64,000 bases of DNA from Buttiauxella sp049686335 (GCF_049686335.1 NZ_JBAVHX010000015.1:124001-188000); one strand, 5' to 3'; positions 1 through 8,377 are shown, counted from the first letter of the stretch. Program-made: numbers and translations. Notes: generated by a model from the sequence alone, not told the origin.

Positions 1-97
1 GCGGCAAGAGAGGTTATCCCCAGGAGCTTACTTTAGTAAGTGACTGGGGTAAGCGAGCGAAGCCAACGCCCCTGCGGCTTGAAGGATGACGGGGATA
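1..97 (+). repeat. ERIC repeat, cut by the window start
   Basis: This is the right-hand three quarters of an enterobacterial repetitive intergenic consensus element. The core CCCCAGGAGCTTAC followed by AAGTAAGTGACTGGGG is the hallmark used for ERIC primers, and the element ends in GGGGATA, close to the usual GGGTATA end. About 30 bases are missing because the window starts inside it. It lies directly against the trpR promoter. Confidence 0.93.
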
Positions 98-127
98 TGT
101 TATGCTGTCGTACTAGTTGAATAGTAT
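79..127 (+). promoter_or_regulatory. trpR promoter with Trp repressor operator
   Basis: The operator GTACTAGTTGAATAGTAT (110-127) is a near-palindrome matching 15 of 18 positions of the Trp operator core GTACTAGTTAACTAGTAC, so trpR is probably autoregulated as in E. coli. TATGCT at 101-106 aligns with the E. coli trpR -10 hexamer. The best -35 candidate, TTGAAG at 79-84 (16-bp spacer), lies inside the ERIC element. The operator is seen directly; the -35 assignment is inference. Confidence 0.8.
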
Positions 128-136
128 GGCGGCAAC

Positions 137-466
137 ATGACTCAGCACTCTCAATACTCGGCAGAGCATGCCGAGCAAAGCAATCAAGAGTGGCTCCGCT
201 TTGTGGAGTTGCTACAGCAATCGTTCGATAAGCAGTTGCATATGCCGCTGTTGATGTTGCTGCTGACACCAGACGAACGTACCGCCCTCGGGACTCGCGT
301 CCGCATTGTAGAAGAGTTATTACGTGGTGAGATGAGCCAGCGTGAACTTAAAAATGAATTAGGTGCGGGGATTGCGACGATTACGCGTGGGTCAAATAGC
401 CTGAAATCTGCTCCCCCAGCATTACGTGCCTGGCTGGAGCAAGAATTGTTAGGCGGCAAAAACTAA
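137..466 (+). CDS. trpR: Trp operon repressor
   Basis: This 109-residue DNA-binding protein represses trp, aroH, mtr and its own gene when tryptophan is bound. The central block from LTPDERTALGTRVRIVEELL through the helix-turn-helix SQRELKNELGAGIATITRGSN is practically identical to E. coli TrpR, including residues of the tryptophan pocket. The N-terminal 30 residues and the last ten are more divergent, as usual for the family. ATG at 137 lies just 3' of the operator. The TAA stop (464-466) overlaps the stop of convergent yjjX, so the two genes share four bases at their ends and have no separate terminator. Function assignment is secure. Confidence 0.97.
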   Translation: MTQHSQYSAEHAEQSNQEWLRFVELLQQSFDKQLHMPLLMLLLTPDERTALGTRVRIVEELLRGEMSQRELKNELGAGIATITRGSNSLKSAPPALRAWLEQELLGGKN

Positions 467-978
467 AGATAAACGTCGTTATGAAATGGACTGAGCGCCA
501 AAATAATCGCCTGGTGGTAAACGCTACTGCGAGTTAGCTTCCCGGCGGTAAACACCCCGATCGCACCCTCTTTACGGCCAATTTCATCAATACCGGTATA
601 GGCCGACATCACAGGCCCTAACGCTTCTCCAGCGCGTACTTTTTCCAGAATAATTGCGGGTAGCGGGAGAGTGGCTGAACGGGCTTCACCACGCTGACTC
701 TGGTTTTCAATGACTACCCAGCTAAATGTACTGTCATCATCAATCCCTGCTTCAACCGCCACCCAAAAATCTGCTTCTGGACGAACCTGACGGGCATTCA
801 TCACCCGGCATCGTGCGCCAGTTCGCGTTTCATGGTTTCCAAAGGGCTGTTCCGGCACACCACTATCGACGGAGACAGGTTCAATATGGCAGCATCCCTC
901 ACCATAGATGTCGTCGAAAGCCTGGTGAATTGCCTGAATTTTAGCTGGATTGGTTGTCGAGCAGACGACATGGTACAT
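463..978 (-). CDS. yjjX: Inosine/xanthosine triphosphatase (non-canonical purine NTP phosphatase)
   Basis: The 171-residue product belongs to the YjjX/NTPase family, which hydrolyses ITP and XTP and so cleans the nucleotide pool. The N-terminal CSTTNPAKIQAI motif, the GVPEQPFG segment, WVAVEAGID and the GRKEGAIGVFTAGKLTR block all match E. coli YjjX. I place the start at the ATG whose first base is 978 (Met-Tyr-His-Val-Val-Cys), which gives the E. coli length; an ATG six codons upstream is in frame but adds non-conserved residues. Its stop TAG (463-465) overlaps the trpR stop. Confidence 0.93.
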   Translation of the reverse strand: MYHVVCSTTNPAKIQAIHQAFDDIYGEGCCHIEPVSVDSGVPEQPFGNHETRTGARCRVMNARQVRPEADFWVAVEAGIDDDSTFSWVVIENQSQRGEARSATLPLPAIILEKVRAGEALGPVMSAYTGIDEIGRKEGAIGVFTAGKLTRSSVYHQAIILALSPFHNDVYL

Positions 979-1029
979 AATCAGTGAAACTCTCAAGAAA
1001 TTGTTGCCGCAGTATAACGGAAAAAACGC

Positions 1030-1677
1030 ATGTTACAGGTATACCTTGTTCGCCACGGCGAAACGCAGTGGAATGCAGAACGTCGCATTCAGGGCCAGTC
1101 AGACAGTGCGCTGACTGAAAAAGGGGAACGTCAGGCCGAGCAGGTGGCTGAGCGTGTCAAAACGTTAGATATTACGCACGTGATCTCCAGCGATTTGGGG
1201 CGTACCCGCCGCACCGCTGAGATCATCGCGCTGGCATGTGGCGTAGATGTGACGCTGGATGCGCGTTTGCGTGAGCTGGATATGGGCGTGTTAGAACGCC
1301 GCAATCTGGACACCCTCAACGAAGAGGAGGAAGGCTGGCGTCGACAACTGGTGAATGGCACCGCTGATGGACGCATTCCTGAAGGAGAAAGCATGCTGGA
1401 AATGAGCGAGCGTATGCACGCGGCGCTGAATGCCTGCCTGGATTTACCGTCTGGAAGCCGTCCATTACTGGTCAGCCATGGTATGGCTTTAGGTTGCCTG
1501 GTGAGTACGATTCTGGGATTACCGGCCTGGGCTGAACGTCGCTTACGTTTAAGAAACTGTTCGATTTCCCGTGTTGATCACCAGCAAAGCCCGTGGTTAG
1601 CTTCCGGCTGGGTGGTTGAAACGGCAGGGGACATCTCGCATCTGGACGCCCCTGCGTTAGACGAATTGCAGCGTTAA
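1030..1677 (+). CDS. gpmB: Histidine-phosphatase family protein GpmB (YtjC)
   Basis: This 215-residue protein is of the phosphoglycerate-mutase-like histidine phosphatase family. The catalytic RHG motif is at residues 8-10 (LVRHGETQWNAERR), a second catalytic region follows at RELDMGVLERR, and the closing SHG motif lies near residue 150 (VSHGMALG). E. coli GpmB was named as a cofactor-independent-like mutase, but the family also includes general phosphatases, so the physiological substrate is uncertain. It starts 51 bases from divergent yjjX and ends against an ERIC repeat that separates it from convergent rob. Confidence 0.93.
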   Translation: MLQVYLVRHGETQWNAERRIQGQSDSALTEKGERQAEQVAERVKTLDITHVISSDLGRTRRTAEIIALACGVDVTLDARLRELDMGVLERRNLDTLNEEEEGWRRQLVNGTADGRIPEGESMLEMSERMHAALNACLDLPSGSRPLLVSHGMALGCLVSTILGLPAWAERRLRLRNCSISRVDHQQSPWLASGWVVETAGDISHLDAPALDELQR

Positions 1678-1682
1678 CGACG

Positions 1683-1809
1683 TATACCCATCATCCTTCA
1701 AGCTGCAGGGGTGTTGGCTGCACTCACTTACCCCAGTCACTTACTCAAGTAAGCTCCTGGGGATAAGTTCCCTTACCGTCTACCTGCAACTCGAATGCTA
1801 AAGGGTATT
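1683..1809 (-). repeat. ERIC repeat, full length (127 bp)
   Basis: This is a complete ERIC element in reverse orientation. It starts with TATACCC (1683-1689), contains the inverted core CCCCAGTCACTTACTCAAGT and AAGCTCCTGGGGATA, and ends with GGGTATT (1803-1809). The length is exactly 127 bp, the typical size. It fills the space between the convergent genes gpmB and rob and may act as a bidirectional transcript end. Confidence 0.95.
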
Positions 1810-1819
1810 GTATAGGGGG

Positions 1820-2689
1820 TTAACGACGTACTGGGATCAGATATTCACATCTGATTTGCATTGGTCGGTCTTGAACACGCGCTTCTTCTTGTGGGAAGAA
1901 GCGTTCAATATCATGGCCTTTACGACGTGTCAGATTCAGCGATGGCATGCAAGTGCCGTAAATCGTCAGGATAAACTCCTGCAAACCTGTGCCCGGACCT
2001 TCGTAGTCGAACTGCACATAATCACCGCCTTCCAACCTGACCGGATGAGAGTCTGGTAAGAACCCGTTCGCCATTTCTGGCGTCAGCGCAGTGGTGTAAA
2101 ACACTTCTTGTTCGTCATCTTTCTCAATGCTTGGGCGAGGCTCATGCAAGCCGTACAACACCCGTGGCAAAGTCGGGGAATTGCCGAGGAATTGTGTCCA
2201 GAACTGGATACGCATTTCATTACGGAAATCAGAGATTTGCTCAAGCGTACAGCTGTAACTTTGTGTGACACCGACCAGATGGGTTTCGGGCAGCGTGATA
2301 AATTGTGCTAGCGGAAGCGTAAACGCATCTAAACGCAGCGGTGGACGCATACCAAATGCGCTCCAGTCTGGAGATCGGCGATACAGTGCAGGCGTTTGAG
2401 CAAACTGCTTTTTAAAGGCACGAGTAAAAGTTTGTTGCGAATCAAAACGATACTGCAAGGCAATATCAAGAATAGGTCGCGCAGTCAGACGCAGCGCCAC
2501 AGCAGATTTCGAAAGCCGGCGAGCCCGGATGTATGCACCAATGGCATGACCGGTTACCTCTTTAAACATCCGTTGTAGATGCCACTTGGAATAACCAGCT
2601 TTAGCCGCCACATTATCCAGTGACAGAGGTTGATCCAAATGGCCTTCTAGCCAGGTTAATAGATCGCGAATGATCCCTGCCTGATCCAT
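1820..2689 (-). CDS. rob: Right-origin-binding transcription activator Rob
   Basis: The 289-residue product is an AraC/XylS-type activator of the MarA/SoxS/Rob group, which drives efflux, solvent and antibiotic stress genes. The N-terminal half carries the two helix-turn-helix motifs (AAKAGYSKWHLQRMFKEVTG, then DIALQYRFDSQQTFTRAFKKQF), practically as in E. coli. The C-terminal half from about residue 120 is the GyrI-like ligand-binding domain unique to Rob. The gene is monocistronic, convergent with gpmB and divergent from creA, with 207 bp between the two starts. Confidence 0.96.
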   Translation of the reverse strand: MDQAGIIRDLLTWLEGHLDQPLSLDNVAAKAGYSKWHLQRMFKEVTGHAIGAYIRARRLSKSAVALRLTARPILDIALQYRFDSQQTFTRAFKKQFAQTPALYRRSPDWSAFGMRPPLRLDAFTLPLAQFITLPETHLVGVTQSYSCTLEQISDFRNEMRIQFWTQFLGNSPTLPRVLYGLHEPRPSIEKDDEQEVFYTTALTPEMANGFLPDSHPVRLEGGDYVQFDYEGPGTGLQEFILTIYGTCMPSLNLTRRKGHDIERFFPQEEARVQDRPMQIRCEYLIPVRR

Positions 2690-2896
2690 ATAATATCCTC
2701 ATCCTGACACGGTGAGTGCCGTTAATGTCGGCGATGATAGCACTTTTTGTAGTTTTGACATTCAGAGTTTTTTTTAACAAGACGTGCCAAAATCAGTTAC
2801 TCATTCCGACAATTTTATTAATAACGTGATATTAAACGATTTTTTAGCACGAAGAGTTAATAGTCCCTAAAGGTAATCTTAACCAATGGTAACAAT

Positions 2897-3367
2897 ATGA
2901 AATATAAAGTTTTAGCTGCGCTAAGTTCATTACTGCTTGTTTCGCTGTGCGCCAAAGCCGAACAAATCGGCTCAGTGGACACCGTTTTTAAGATGGTTGG
3001 CCCGGACCACAAAATTGTTGTCGAAGCGTTTGATGACCCGGATGTAAATAACGTGACGTGCTATGTCAGTCGCGCGAAAACCGGCGGCATTAAAGGTGGG
3101 TTGGGTCTTGCAGAAGATACCTCTGATGCGGCTATTTCCTGCCAACAAATTGGGCCGGTCGAGTTAAGCGAGAAGATTAAAGCCGGGAAAGCGCAGGGTG
3201 ATGTGGTGTTCCAGAAACGGACTTCTTTGGTCTTCAAAAAGCTTCAGGTCGTGCGTTTTTATGATGCGAAACGTAACACCCTGGCCTATCTGGCTTATTC
3301 AGACAAAGTGGTCGAAGGCTCGCCTAAAAATGCGGTAAGCGCCGTGCCGATTATGCCGTGGAAATAA
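2897..3367 (+). CDS. creA: Periplasmic protein CreA
   Basis: CreA is a 156-residue exported protein of unknown biochemical function, conserved with the creBCD two-component system. A signal peptide is visible (MKYK, hydrophobic core LAALSSLLLVSL, cleavage probably after AKA at residue 21). The mature part has two cysteines that could form a disulfide. It is the first gene of the cre cluster, 13 bp before creB. No Cre tag (TTCAC repeats) is seen upstream of creA. Confidence 0.93.
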   Translation: MKYKVLAALSSLLLVSLCAKAEQIGSVDTVFKMVGPDHKIVVEAFDDPDVNNVTCYVSRAKTGGIKGGLGLAEDTSDAAISCQQIGPVELSEKIKAGKAQGDVVFQKRTSLVFKKLQVVRFYDAKRNTLAYLAYSDKVVEGSPKNAVSAVPIMPWK

Positions 3368-3380
3368 CAGGGAGTATGTA

Positions 3381-4076
3381 ATGAGCCAGGCCACTATCTG
3401 GTTGGTTGAAGATGAAACCACTATTGCTGATACGTTGGTCTATACGTTGCAGCAGGAAGGGTTCACCGTGCGCGCCTTCAATCGCGGCTTGCCTGTGCTG
3501 GATGCGGCGCGCGAAGAACGTCCAGATCTGGCTATTCTGGATGTCGGCTTGCCAGATATTAATGGCTTCGAGCTCTGTCGCCGCTTACTCACTGATTATC
3601 CGGAACTTCCGTTGCTGTTTCTTACTGCGCGCAGTGAAGAGGTCGATCGGTTGATCGGCCTTGAGATCGGCGCAGATGATTACATCGCCAAGCCGTTTTC
3701 ACCTCGTGAAGTGTGTGCGAGAGTTCGAACCGTGCTGCGTCGGTTGCAAAAACAACGGCAAGGGCTGGTGGGAAATGTGCAGCGGATTGGCCTGTTTGAA
3801 TTTAATGAAATGGCGGCGCAAATCTCATGGTGTCAGCAGCCTTTACTGCTGACGCGCTATGAATACTTGTTACTGAAGACTTTTTTGCAGTGGCCAGGAC
3901 GCGTATTTTCCCGCCAACAACTGATGGATTTGGTGTGGAGTTCAGCCGAGGAGAGTTTTGATCGAACGGTGGATACGCATATCAAAACCTTGCGCGCCAA
4001 ACTGCGTACAATCAACCCCGATCTGTCACCAATCAACACCCATCGTGGCTTAGGCTACAGCCTTGGAGTGAGTTAA
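3381..4076 (+). CDS. creB: Response regulator CreB
   Basis: CreB is a 231-residue OmpR/PhoB-type response regulator. The receiver domain (1-115) has acidic residues at 10-11, the phospho-acceptor D54 in ILDVGLPDING, T82 and K104 (IAKPFSPRE). The C-terminal winged-helix domain ends with HRGLGYSLG. It pairs with CreC and activates genes carrying Cre tags, including creD just downstream; in Enterobacteriaceae this system responds to fermentative or minimal-medium growth. RBS GGGAG lies 8 bases upstream. The TAATG junction gives a one-base overlap with creC. Confidence 0.96.
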   Translation: MSQATIWLVEDETTIADTLVYTLQQEGFTVRAFNRGLPVLDAAREERPDLAILDVGLPDINGFELCRRLLTDYPELPLLFLTARSEEVDRLIGLEIGADDYIAKPFSPREVCARVRTVLRRLQKQRQGLVGNVQRIGLFEFNEMAAQISWCQQPLLLTRYEYLLLKTFLQWPGRVFSRQQLMDLVWSSAEESFDRTVDTHIKTLRAKLRTINPDLSPINTHRGLGYSLGVS

Positions 4077-5503
4077 TGCGCATCGGAATGCGTCTGTTGC
4101 TGGGCTATTTTTTGATAGTGGCGATTGCGGCCTGGTTTGTTCTCTCCATCTTTTTGCAAGAGGTGAAACCCGGCGTGCGACGCGCAACGGAAGGCACCTT
4201 AATTGATACCGCTACCCTGCTTGCTGAATTTGCCAGAGCCGACATGCTTGAGGGCAATGCGCAAAATGGGCAGCTCGCACAGGCATTTTCGCGACTCAAT
4301 CAGCATCATTTCCAGGCCAATATTAGTGGTATTACCAAGTCAAAAAATGAATACCGTGTCTATCTGACGGACGCGAAAGGCATTGTCTTGTTTGATTCCA
4401 TCGGCAACGCCACAGGTCAGGACTACTCGCGCTGGAACGATGTGTGGCTCACCCTTCACGGGAAATACGGTGCACGTAGTACGCCGATTAACGCAAACCA
4501 TCCTGAAAGCACCGTGATGTATGTGGCCGCTCCCGTGCGCGACGGGCAAAACATTATTGGTGTGCTGAGCGTCGGTAAACCCAATAGTGCAATGGAGCCG
4601 GTGATCCGTCGCAGCGAGCGGCGTATTTTATGGGCGGGCGTCGCACTGTTGGGCATCGCATTGATGATTGGTTTCGGCTTTGTGCTATGGATTAACCGGG
4701 CTATCGGCAAGCTGGTTCACTATGCGGACTCAGTCACAACGGAACATCCTTTACCGCTGCCTAAACCGGCAAGCAGTGAATTACGTCGCCTGGCGTTAGC
4801 ACTGGAAAGCATGCGGCTGAAACTCGAAGGCAAAAGCTACATCGAGCAGTACGTTCATGCTTTGACTCACGAACTGAAAAGCCCGATGGCCGCGATTCGT
4901 GGTGCGGCAGAGATTCTGCGTGAAGGCCCGCCGCCGGAGGTGGTAGAGAAATTCTCCGCTAATATTCTTCAGCAAAATCAGCGTATGCAGCAACTGGTCG
5001 ATCATTTATTACGCCAGGCTAAGTTAGAAAGCCGTGTAGAAATCACCACCCAGACCATCAATCTGCCCGTACTCTTCGCCACGTTATGCGATAGCCGCGA
5101 AGTCGTCGCCAGCAGTAAACAGATAGCGTTACGCATCGATAAAAATATCCCAGCCGGCATTTCCGTTGAAGGCGATGCAGCTTTGCTTGAACAATCAGTC
5201 GGGAATTTGCTGGATAACGCTCTCGATTTTACCCCTCCAGGCGGTGAGATTGTTTTGAGCGTTGAGCAACAGACTGGGCAGACCATCATTGTGGTTTCAG
5301 ATAACGGAAGTGGCATCCCGGATTACGCGCAAGATCGTTTGTTCGAGCGCTTTTACTCATTACCGCGCAGTAATGGCCAGAAAAGCAGTGGCTTAGGGCT
5401 GGCGTTTGTCCAGGAAGTTGCACGTTTGCATCGTGGAACCATTACTCTGGAAAATCGCCCCGAAGGGGGCGCGCAAGCAAGGCTCGTCCTGCCGGGAAAA
5501 TAA
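4076..5503 (+). CDS. creC: Sensor histidine kinase CreC
   Basis: CreC is a 475-residue inner-membrane kinase. TM1 lies at about 7-27, the periplasmic sensory region (CreC/CHASE-like) at about 28-183, and TM2 at about 184-206. A HAMP-like linker precedes the phospho-acceptor H265 in HALTHELKSP. The ATPase part shows the N box (NLLDNALDFTPPGG), G1 (VSDNGSGIP), F box (LFERFYSLPR) and G2 (SSGLGLAF). The length matches E. coli (474). It is translationally coupled to creB. Confidence 0.96.
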   Translation: MRIGMRLLLGYFLIVAIAAWFVLSIFLQEVKPGVRRATEGTLIDTATLLAEFARADMLEGNAQNGQLAQAFSRLNQHHFQANISGITKSKNEYRVYLTDAKGIVLFDSIGNATGQDYSRWNDVWLTLHGKYGARSTPINANHPESTVMYVAAPVRDGQNIIGVLSVGKPNSAMEPVIRRSERRILWAGVALLGIALMIGFGFVLWINRAIGKLVHYADSVTTEHPLPLPKPASSELRRLALALESMRLKLEGKSYIEQYVHALTHELKSPMAAIRGAAEILREGPPPEVVEKFSANILQQNQRMQQLVDHLLRQAKLESRVEITTQTINLPVLFATLCDSREVVASSKQIALRIDKNIPAGISVEGDAALLEQSVGNLLDNALDFTPPGGEIVLSVEQQTGQTIIVVSDNGSGIPDYAQDRLFERFYSLPRSNGQKSSGLGLAFVQEVARLHRGTITLENRPEGGAQARLVLPGK

Positions 5504-5512
5504 TTTCACCAC

Positions 5513-5528
5513 TTCACCGTCCCTTCAC
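5513..5528 (+). promoter_or_regulatory. Cre tag (CreB-P binding site) before creD
   Basis: TTCACCGTCCCTTCAC is a perfect TTCAC-N6-TTCAC direct repeat, the known CreB recognition sequence. A further TTCAC (5505-5509) and a TTCAT (5534-5538) extend the array on both sides. The site lies 63 bp before the creD start, so creD is expected to have its own CreB-activated promoter here. Confidence 0.88.
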
Positions 5529-5590
5529 ATAACTTCATTTAACCCCCACAGACGCTCGCTATCCTCGCCATATCAAAAATGGAGGGGATT

Positions 5591-6949
5591 ATGTTGAAAT
5601 CTGCGTTGTTCTGGAAAGTGATGACTCTGTTGGGTTGTATGGTGGTTCTGTTGGTTCCGTTAAGCATGCTCAATTCGCTGATTAATGAACGTAGCAATTA
5701 TCGGGACGATGTTGAGCAGTCGCTGCGTCAAAGTGCCAGTGGGCCGCAAACCCTCACTGGCCCGCTTATCGCCATTCCGGTAACGGAGCTGACCACCGTG
5801 ATAGAAGAGAATAAAGAGGTGAAAAAAGAGCGCCGTTTCATTCGCTATTACCTGCCGGAAAGCTTGAATATCGTGGGAAAGCAGAGCGTTGAACCTCGTC
5901 ATATCGGTATTTATAAGGGGCAAATCTGGCGTACGGCGGTCACCGTGGATGCCACGTTTAACCGCCAATTGCTCAATCGCGATACCGATGACAATACCCA
6001 GTTTGGCACGCCATATGTGGTGCTGGCGGTAGGGGATTCTCGCGGTATCGGGAAAGTGGGGGAGCTGAATATCAACGGCAAATCCTATCCTATTGAACCC
6101 GGCAGTAATCTGCCAGGCGTTGAACAGGGGCTACATGCCATTCTCCCCGCAGAACGTCTTCAGGATGAGAAGCTGACACTTCGTTTTAATCTGGACTTGA
6201 TGGGAACGAAACAACTCGCTGTCGTGCCGATTGGACGTAACAGCCAGTTCAGCTTAACCAGTAACTGGCCGCATCCTAATTTTATGGGCGATTTTCTGCC
6301 GCAGCAGCGCACCGTGACGGAAAATGGCTTTACCGCCAACTGGCAAAGCACATGGTTTGCCAACAATCTTAATGCCAGTTTTAGTGATGCCCAGCTCGTT
6401 GATGTAAATCGTCTTCCGGCATTTAGTGTCACGGTAGCGAATCCTGTCGACCAGTATCAGCTGACCGATCGCGCCGTAAAATATGCCATCTTGCTGATTG
6501 GTCTGACGTTTATGAGCTTCTTCTTGATGGAAACTCTTACCGGGATACGTGTTCACCCGATGCAATATTTGCTGGTCGGGCTGTCGCTAGTGATGTTCTA
6601 TCTCGTTCTGCTGGCGGTGTCAGAACACATCGGATTTAACCGCGCCTGGCTGTTGGCGAGTCTGGTGTGTGCCGGGATTAATGGCTTCTATCTGAAAGCG
6701 GTGCTGCAAAGTTGGAAGGCGAGTGCGGTGTTTACTGCGGGGTTATTAATACTGGATGCGGTGCTGTGGCAGCTCCTTCAGTCAGAAGATAGTGCGTTGC
6801 TGCTGGGCACGGGGGTTCTTTTTGCCTCGCTATCAGCCGTCATGCTGCTGACCCGAAATATCGACTGGTATCGCATGGGGAATAAAGCCCAAACACCGGC
6901 TGTAGATGACAAGCAGCAAGACTCAGATCGCTTCAGATTGTGGAAATAG
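5591..6949 (+). CDS. creD: Inner membrane protein CreD
   Basis: CreD is a 452-residue inner-membrane protein of the CreD/Cet family. It has one N-terminal TM (about 8-28), a large periplasmic domain (about 30-295) with SNWPHPNFMGDFLP and WQSTWFANNL, and then five or six TMs from about 300 to 430. I chose ATG at 5591 (MLKSALFWK) over an in-frame upstream Met because it follows GGAGGGG with good spacing and matches the E. coli start. It is linked to colicin E2 tolerance and beta-lactam response in other bacteria. Its promoter carries the Cre tag. Confidence 0.94.
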   Translation: MLKSALFWKVMTLLGCMVVLLVPLSMLNSLINERSNYRDDVEQSLRQSASGPQTLTGPLIAIPVTELTTVIEENKEVKKERRFIRYYLPESLNIVGKQSVEPRHIGIYKGQIWRTAVTVDATFNRQLLNRDTDDNTQFGTPYVVLAVGDSRGIGKVGELNINGKSYPIEPGSNLPGVEQGLHAILPAERLQDEKLTLRFNLDLMGTKQLAVVPIGRNSQFSLTSNWPHPNFMGDFLPQQRTVTENGFTANWQSTWFANNLNASFSDAQLVDVNRLPAFSVTVANPVDQYQLTDRAVKYAILLIGLTFMSFFLMETLTGIRVHPMQYLLVGLSLVMFYLVLLAVSEHIGFNRAWLLASLVCAGINGFYLKAVLQSWKASAVFTAGLLILDAVLWQLLQSEDSALLLGTGVLFASLSAVMLLTRNIDWYRMGNKAQTPAVDDKQQDSDRFRLWK

Positions 6950-6970
6950 AAGGTTAGCTGGGGCAAAAGA

Positions 6971-6997
6971 AAAGGGCGGATTAAAAATCCGCCCTTT
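6971..6997. terminator. Bidirectional terminator between creD and arcA
   Basis: A 12-bp perfect inverted repeat (AAAGGGCGGATT / AATCCGCCCTTT) with a 3-base loop lies between convergent creD and arcA. The A-rich left flank and T-run right arm allow termination on both strands. Confidence 0.85.
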
Positions 6998-7019
6998 CAA
7001 ATCATGTTTGATTACAGGT

Positions 7020-7736
7020 TTATTCCTGTAAATCGCCGCAGAAGCGATAACCTTCGCCGTGGATCGTGGCGATGATTTCAGGTGTATCTGGGGTCGACTC
7101 GAAGTGCTTACGAATACGACGAATAGTGACGTCAACGGTACGGTCGTGTGGTTTCAGCTCACGGCCTGTCATCTTTTTCAGCAATTCAGCACGAGACTGA
7201 ATTTTCCCAGGGTTTTCACAGAAGTGCAGCATCGCGCGGAATTCGCTACGCGGCAACTTATACTGCTCGCCATTTGGGCTAACCAATGAACGGCTGTTGA
7301 TATCCAGTTCCCAACCATTGAACTTGTAGCTTTCAACGGAACGACGCTCTTCGCTGATAGCACCCAGGTTCATAGTACGAGACAACAAGTTACGCGCACG
7401 GATGGTTAATTCGCGTGGGTTGAATGGCTTAGTGATGTAATCATCTGCGCCGATTTCAAGGCCAAGAATTTTATCCACTTCGTTGTCGCGGCCAGTCAGG
7501 AACATCAATGCGACGTTGGCTTGCTCACGCAATTCACGTGCCAGCAGCAGGCCATTTTTGCCTGGTAAGTTAATATCCATAATGACCAGGTTGATGTCAT
7601 TATCGGAAAGAATCTGATGCATTTCGGCGCCATCTGTCGCTTCAAAAACATCATAACCTTCTGCTTCAAAAATGCTCTTTAACGTATTGCGTGTTACTAA
7701 TTCGTCTTCGACGATAAGAATGTGCGGGGTCTGCAT
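7020..7736 (-). CDS. arcA: Aerobic respiration control response regulator ArcA
   Basis: ArcA is a 238-residue OmpR-type regulator that represses aerobic respiratory genes when phosphorylated by ArcB under low oxygen. The receiver has acidic E10/D11, phospho-acceptor D54 (VIMDINLPGKNG) and the conserved Lys in ITKPFNPREL. The C-terminal winged helix contains LPRSEFRAMLHF and ends GEGYRFCGDLQE. It is nearly identical to E. coli ArcA. The partner arcB lies elsewhere. A 640-bp upstream region with an FNR box indicates the long regulated leader known for this gene. Confidence 0.98.
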   Translation of the reverse strand: MQTPHILIVEDELVTRNTLKSIFEAEGYDVFEATDGAEMHQILSDNDINLVIMDINLPGKNGLLLARELREQANVALMFLTGRDNEVDKILGLEIGADDYITKPFNPRELTIRARNLLSRTMNLGAISEERRSVESYKFNGWELDINSRSLVSPNGEQYKLPRSEFRAMLHFCENPGKIQSRAELLKKMTGRELKPHDRTVDVTIRRIRKHFESTPDTPEIIATIHGEGYRFCGDLQE

Positions 7737-7832
7737 GTTTGCTACCTAAAATTGCCAACTAAATCAAAACAGGAAGTACAAAAGTCCCTGACCTGCCTAA
7801 TACATGCCATAAATTAACATGTCTGGCGTAAC

Positions 7833-8000
7833 ATGACTAAAGTACGTAATTGCGTTCTTGATGCACTTTCCATCAACGTCAACAACATCATTAGCTTGGT
7901 CGTGGGTACTTTTCCCTCTGGACCCGACGGTGTCAAAAACGGTTGTTATCCTAACCATTTTAACAGCAACATAACAGGCAGGACCGCTTCAGACATCTGA
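7833..8000 (+). pseudogene. yjjY: yjjY homologue, frameshifted relative to E. coli
   Basis: The first 28 codons (Met-Thr-Lys-Val-Arg-Asn-Cys onward, to GTFP) are practically the E. coli YjjY sequence, but one extra base in the C-rich run near 7914 moves the reading frame. The remaining E. coli-like tail (ending LTILTAT, stop at 7972-7974) is in the next frame, while the actual frame runs on to TGA at 7998-8000 with unrelated residues. Because nucleotide conservation continues past the shift, the sequence may be kept for arcA leader function rather than for the small protein. Confidence 0.55.
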
Positions 8001-8015
8001 TAAAACTACGCTTCG

Positions 8016-8029
8016 TTGACATATATCAA
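8016..8029 (-). promoter_or_regulatory. FNR box upstream of arcA
   Basis: TTGACATATATCAA matches 9 of 10 fixed positions of the FNR consensus TTGAT-N4-ATCAA. It lies about 280 bp upstream of the arcA start, in the place where FNR activation of arcA is known in E. coli. Function is inferred from motif and position. Confidence 0.7.
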
Positions 8030-8377
8030 ATTCAATTGTAGCACGTTAACAGTTTGATGAAATCATCGTAGCGTTTTGCGAGCTTGCGTCACATTTTTCT
8101 AATAATCAATATAGTTACGTCAATTGATTATTAAACAGTGTAAATCTGATTGTTGATAGCAGGTATACCTATTTTTAATGAATTAAAACAAGGTAATAGT
8201 GCGGTTTAGTAGGTCTTATGATGCTGGTCTAACCACGTGAAAATATTCAATGTGTTTATGATTCGCATTACATGTATTTTATAGGTGAATGTTACTTTAA
8301 TGTAAATTTTTGCCGCGTATTATCATTTGGGTTTTGTGACTGTCCGTTTTTGGATATTTTTTTAAAAGAGATTTTTC

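Larger units (their letters stand above)
7737..8377. other. Long arcA-yjtD intergenic region (arcA leader and promoters)
   Basis: This 641-bp AT-rich stretch separates divergent arcA and yjtD. Apart from the yjjY-like frame and an FNR box it shows no gene. In E. coli arcA has several promoters spread over a similarly long leader; the same arrangement is inferred here. The part from 8100 to 8370 is especially AT-rich and has no recognisable motif. Confidence 0.6.
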
